A program made the translations under genes and the position numbers. Below are positions 5,913-6,948 of a stretch of DNA of 6,948 nucleotides, in pieces. The notes below the pieces were generated by a model. That model was not told the DNA's origin and ran no database searches. It saw nothing but the letters and a program-made list of their open reading frames with translations. The first letter of the stretch is position 1, and each line of letters starts with the position of its first letter. Source of the DNA: an uncultured Acidobacteriota bacterium. GTDB taxonomy: Bacteria; Acidobacteriota; Terriglobia; Terriglobales; Acidobacteriaceae. The stretch covers positions 1-6,948 of the forward strand of contig CAILBQ010000368.1 of assembly GCA_903832475.1 (NCBI GenBank). Reading direction: 5' to 3'.

Positions 5913-5917
5913 CTCCT
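5913..5917 (-). promoter_or_regulatory. Ribosome binding site AGGAG for the beta-barrel gene
   Basis: AGGAG on the minus strand lies 7 nt before GTG at 5905 and decides that start over the long upstream open frame. A TTG codon three bases upstream of the GTG is the only near alternative. Confidence 0.75.
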
Positions 5918-6027
5918 CAACTTGAAGCCTTCGTCCGCGGCAAGTCCCATGTGCTGAATCTTGCCGTTAGACGGTCCAGAAATGAAACTGGAAGTCCTCT
6001 TCAGCTTATCAGCCTCATTTCGCCCCT

Positions 6028-6765
6028 CTATTTCGTCTCCGGCAACACTTGAGCGTTGCTGTCGATTTTCTTTTCCTTGTCCAGGTACCACGGGATATTG
6101 ATCACGATCACGTTGCGATTCCCGCGCATCAGCAGCAGCACCTTCAACAGGTCGGCTCGCCGGTTGTGCATCAGGTTCTCCCACCAGTGATGTACCACCA
6201 GCTCCGGCACCAGCACGCAGATCTTGCGTCCCGAATCCTTCGGACATACCGCCAGGATGTAGTCGATCAGCGGCTGAAGAATGTACCGGAACGGCGATTT
6301 CAGCACCACCAGTTTCGGCACCGGCTTGTTGTCCGTCGCCAGCGGTTGCACCACCAGCCGGTCCCAGTCCTTCGTGATGGGATCGTCATCTTCGCCCATC
6401 TGCACATGCACGCAGCGCACGTCGGCTGACATGGACAGTGCAAAGGCCATCGCTTTTTCCGAGATCCGGCTCCAGCGGTCGATTGGCATCACCACGATCG
6501 GTTCCTGCAGCAGCCGAGTCACCAGCGGCGTCTCCAGCCGCGTCTCATCTTCCACCCGGTCGTAATGCCCGCGTACCGCCCGCATGATCAGGATCATGCA
6601 TGGAATCAGCAGCGCCGTAATCCACGCGCCCGACGTAAACTTGGTCACCAGCACCACCACCGTGGTAATCCCGGTAGCCGTCGCGCCCAGCCCATTCACA
6701 AACATGGGAAAGGCCTTGCCGCCCTCACGCCGCCAGTGCATCACCATCCCCGCCTGCGACAGCGA
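6028..6765 (-). CDS. APC-family amino acid permease, C-terminal part only (5' end missing)
   Basis: The 245 visible residues begin inside a transmembrane region at SLSQAGMVMHW, continue through GKAFPMFVNGLGATATGI and two hydrophobic helices (VVVLVTKF, then WITALLIPCMILIMRAV), and end with a cytosolic domain of about 175 residues. This tail, with PIVVMPIDRWS, CVHVQMGED and VIVINIPWYL, has the alternating strand-helix look of a universal-stress-like regulatory domain, as found in large permeases of the APC superfamily. A complete member should have several hundred more N-terminal residues. Family resemblance stops near 6765; the frame stays open to 6939, but that part is antisense to the sensor fragment and is not permease-like. 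So the gene is broken, or the sequence is chimeric here. Substrate unknown. Confidence 0.8.
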   Translation of the reverse strand, partial: SLSQAGMVMHWRREGGKAFPMFVNGLGATATGITTVVVLVTKFTSGAWITALLIPCMILIMRAVRGHYDRVEDETRLETPLVTRLLQEPIVVMPIDRWSRISEKAMAFALSMSADVRCVHVQMGEDDDPITKDWDRLVVQPLATDNKPVPKLVVLKSPFRYILQPLIDYILAVCPKDSGRKICVLVPELVVHHWWENLMHNRRADLLKVLLLMRGNRNVIVINIPWYLDKEKKIDSNAQVLPETK

Positions 6766-6948
6766 AGTCGAAGCCGCCCTGGAACGTCGCATGGCGCAAC
6801 TGGAACAACGCCGCAGCCACATTCTTGAGAACATCAACAAATCCTGTCCCCTTGTTGAGATCCTCGAAGACATCATCCAGCTTGTTTCCTTCACCCTCAA
6901 TGGCGCTCCCTGCCGGTGCGAGATCTCCGGCGCACCCACGCTGGGCCA
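6764..6948 (+). pseudogene. Fragment of a probable sensor/diguanylate cyclase protein, cut at both ends
   Basis: The frame starting at GAA 6764 reads as real protein to the window end: EVEAALERRMAQLEQRR, then SHILENINKSCPLVEILEDI, then QLVSFTLNGAPCRCEI and SGAPTLG. A charged coiled-coil linker leading into a segment with INKSCPLVEIL and GAPCRCEI resembles the region before or at the start of a GAF-type domain in acidobacterial GGDEF or histidine kinase proteins; this is from memory of the family, not from a search. The start is missing: upstream the frame is antisense to the permease piece. The gene would continue right of the window. It could be a rearranged fragment or the edge of an assembly error. 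Confidence 0.5.

Noticed and set aside
5906..6247. N-terminal extension of the beta-barrel ORF
   Set aside because: It runs upstream of a good signal peptide and ribosome site and overlaps the end of the permease gene.
6769..6939. N-terminal part of the permease ORF
   Set aside because: The residues are Arg/Ser-rich and antisense to a better plus-strand frame; they do not look like membrane helices.

Overview
The window looks like chromosomal DNA of an Acidobacteriota bacterium (class Terriglobia). The strongest evidence is the PadR regulator followed by a large ATPase-less FtsX/MacB permease (acidobacterial duplicated orphan permease, ADOP). The high-GC coding sequence, rich in C/G third positions, and pyrimidine-rich extragenic repeats between genes fit the same assignment. 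No mobile element, CRISPR array, tRNA or rRNA was seen.

Layout, left to right. 1-140: end of an array of a ~64-bp pyrimidine-rich repeat. 174-857 (-): Tat-exported [2Fe-2S] subunit of a PaoA/YagT-type molybdenum hydroxylase. 1011-1481 (+): small zinc cytosine deaminase of the yeast FCY1 type, divergent from the first gene. 1533-1566: strong hairpin. 1583-1836: second repeat array. 1901-2257 (+): padR regulator with a clear -35 box and a palindromic operator overlapping its start codon. 2284-2442: third repeat array, inside the padR-permease unit. 2472-5024 (+): ADOP permease of 850 residues. 5025-5314: intergenic region with hairpins and a terminator for the next gene. 5315-5905 (-): signal-peptide-bearing outer-membrane beta-barrel protein. 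6028-6765 (-): C-terminal part of an APC-family permease with a cytosolic tail. 6764-6948 (+): internal piece of what looks like a sensor/diguanylate cyclase protein, joined head to head to the permease piece.

How the genes fit together. PadR probably represses its own promoter and, through it, the permease. The oxidoreductase subunit and the deaminase share a divergent intergenic region and both belong to families that can act on N-heterocycles, but nothing here proves a joint pathway. The partner subunits of the oxidoreductase are not in the window; they could lie beyond the left edge.

The most unusual points are the three co-oriented repeat arrays, one of which extends the permease reading frame by 56 repeat-encoded residues; the apparently leaderless, operator-overlapped padR start; and the abrupt junction near 6765 between two truncated coding regions, which is either a rearrangement breakpoint or an assembly chimera.
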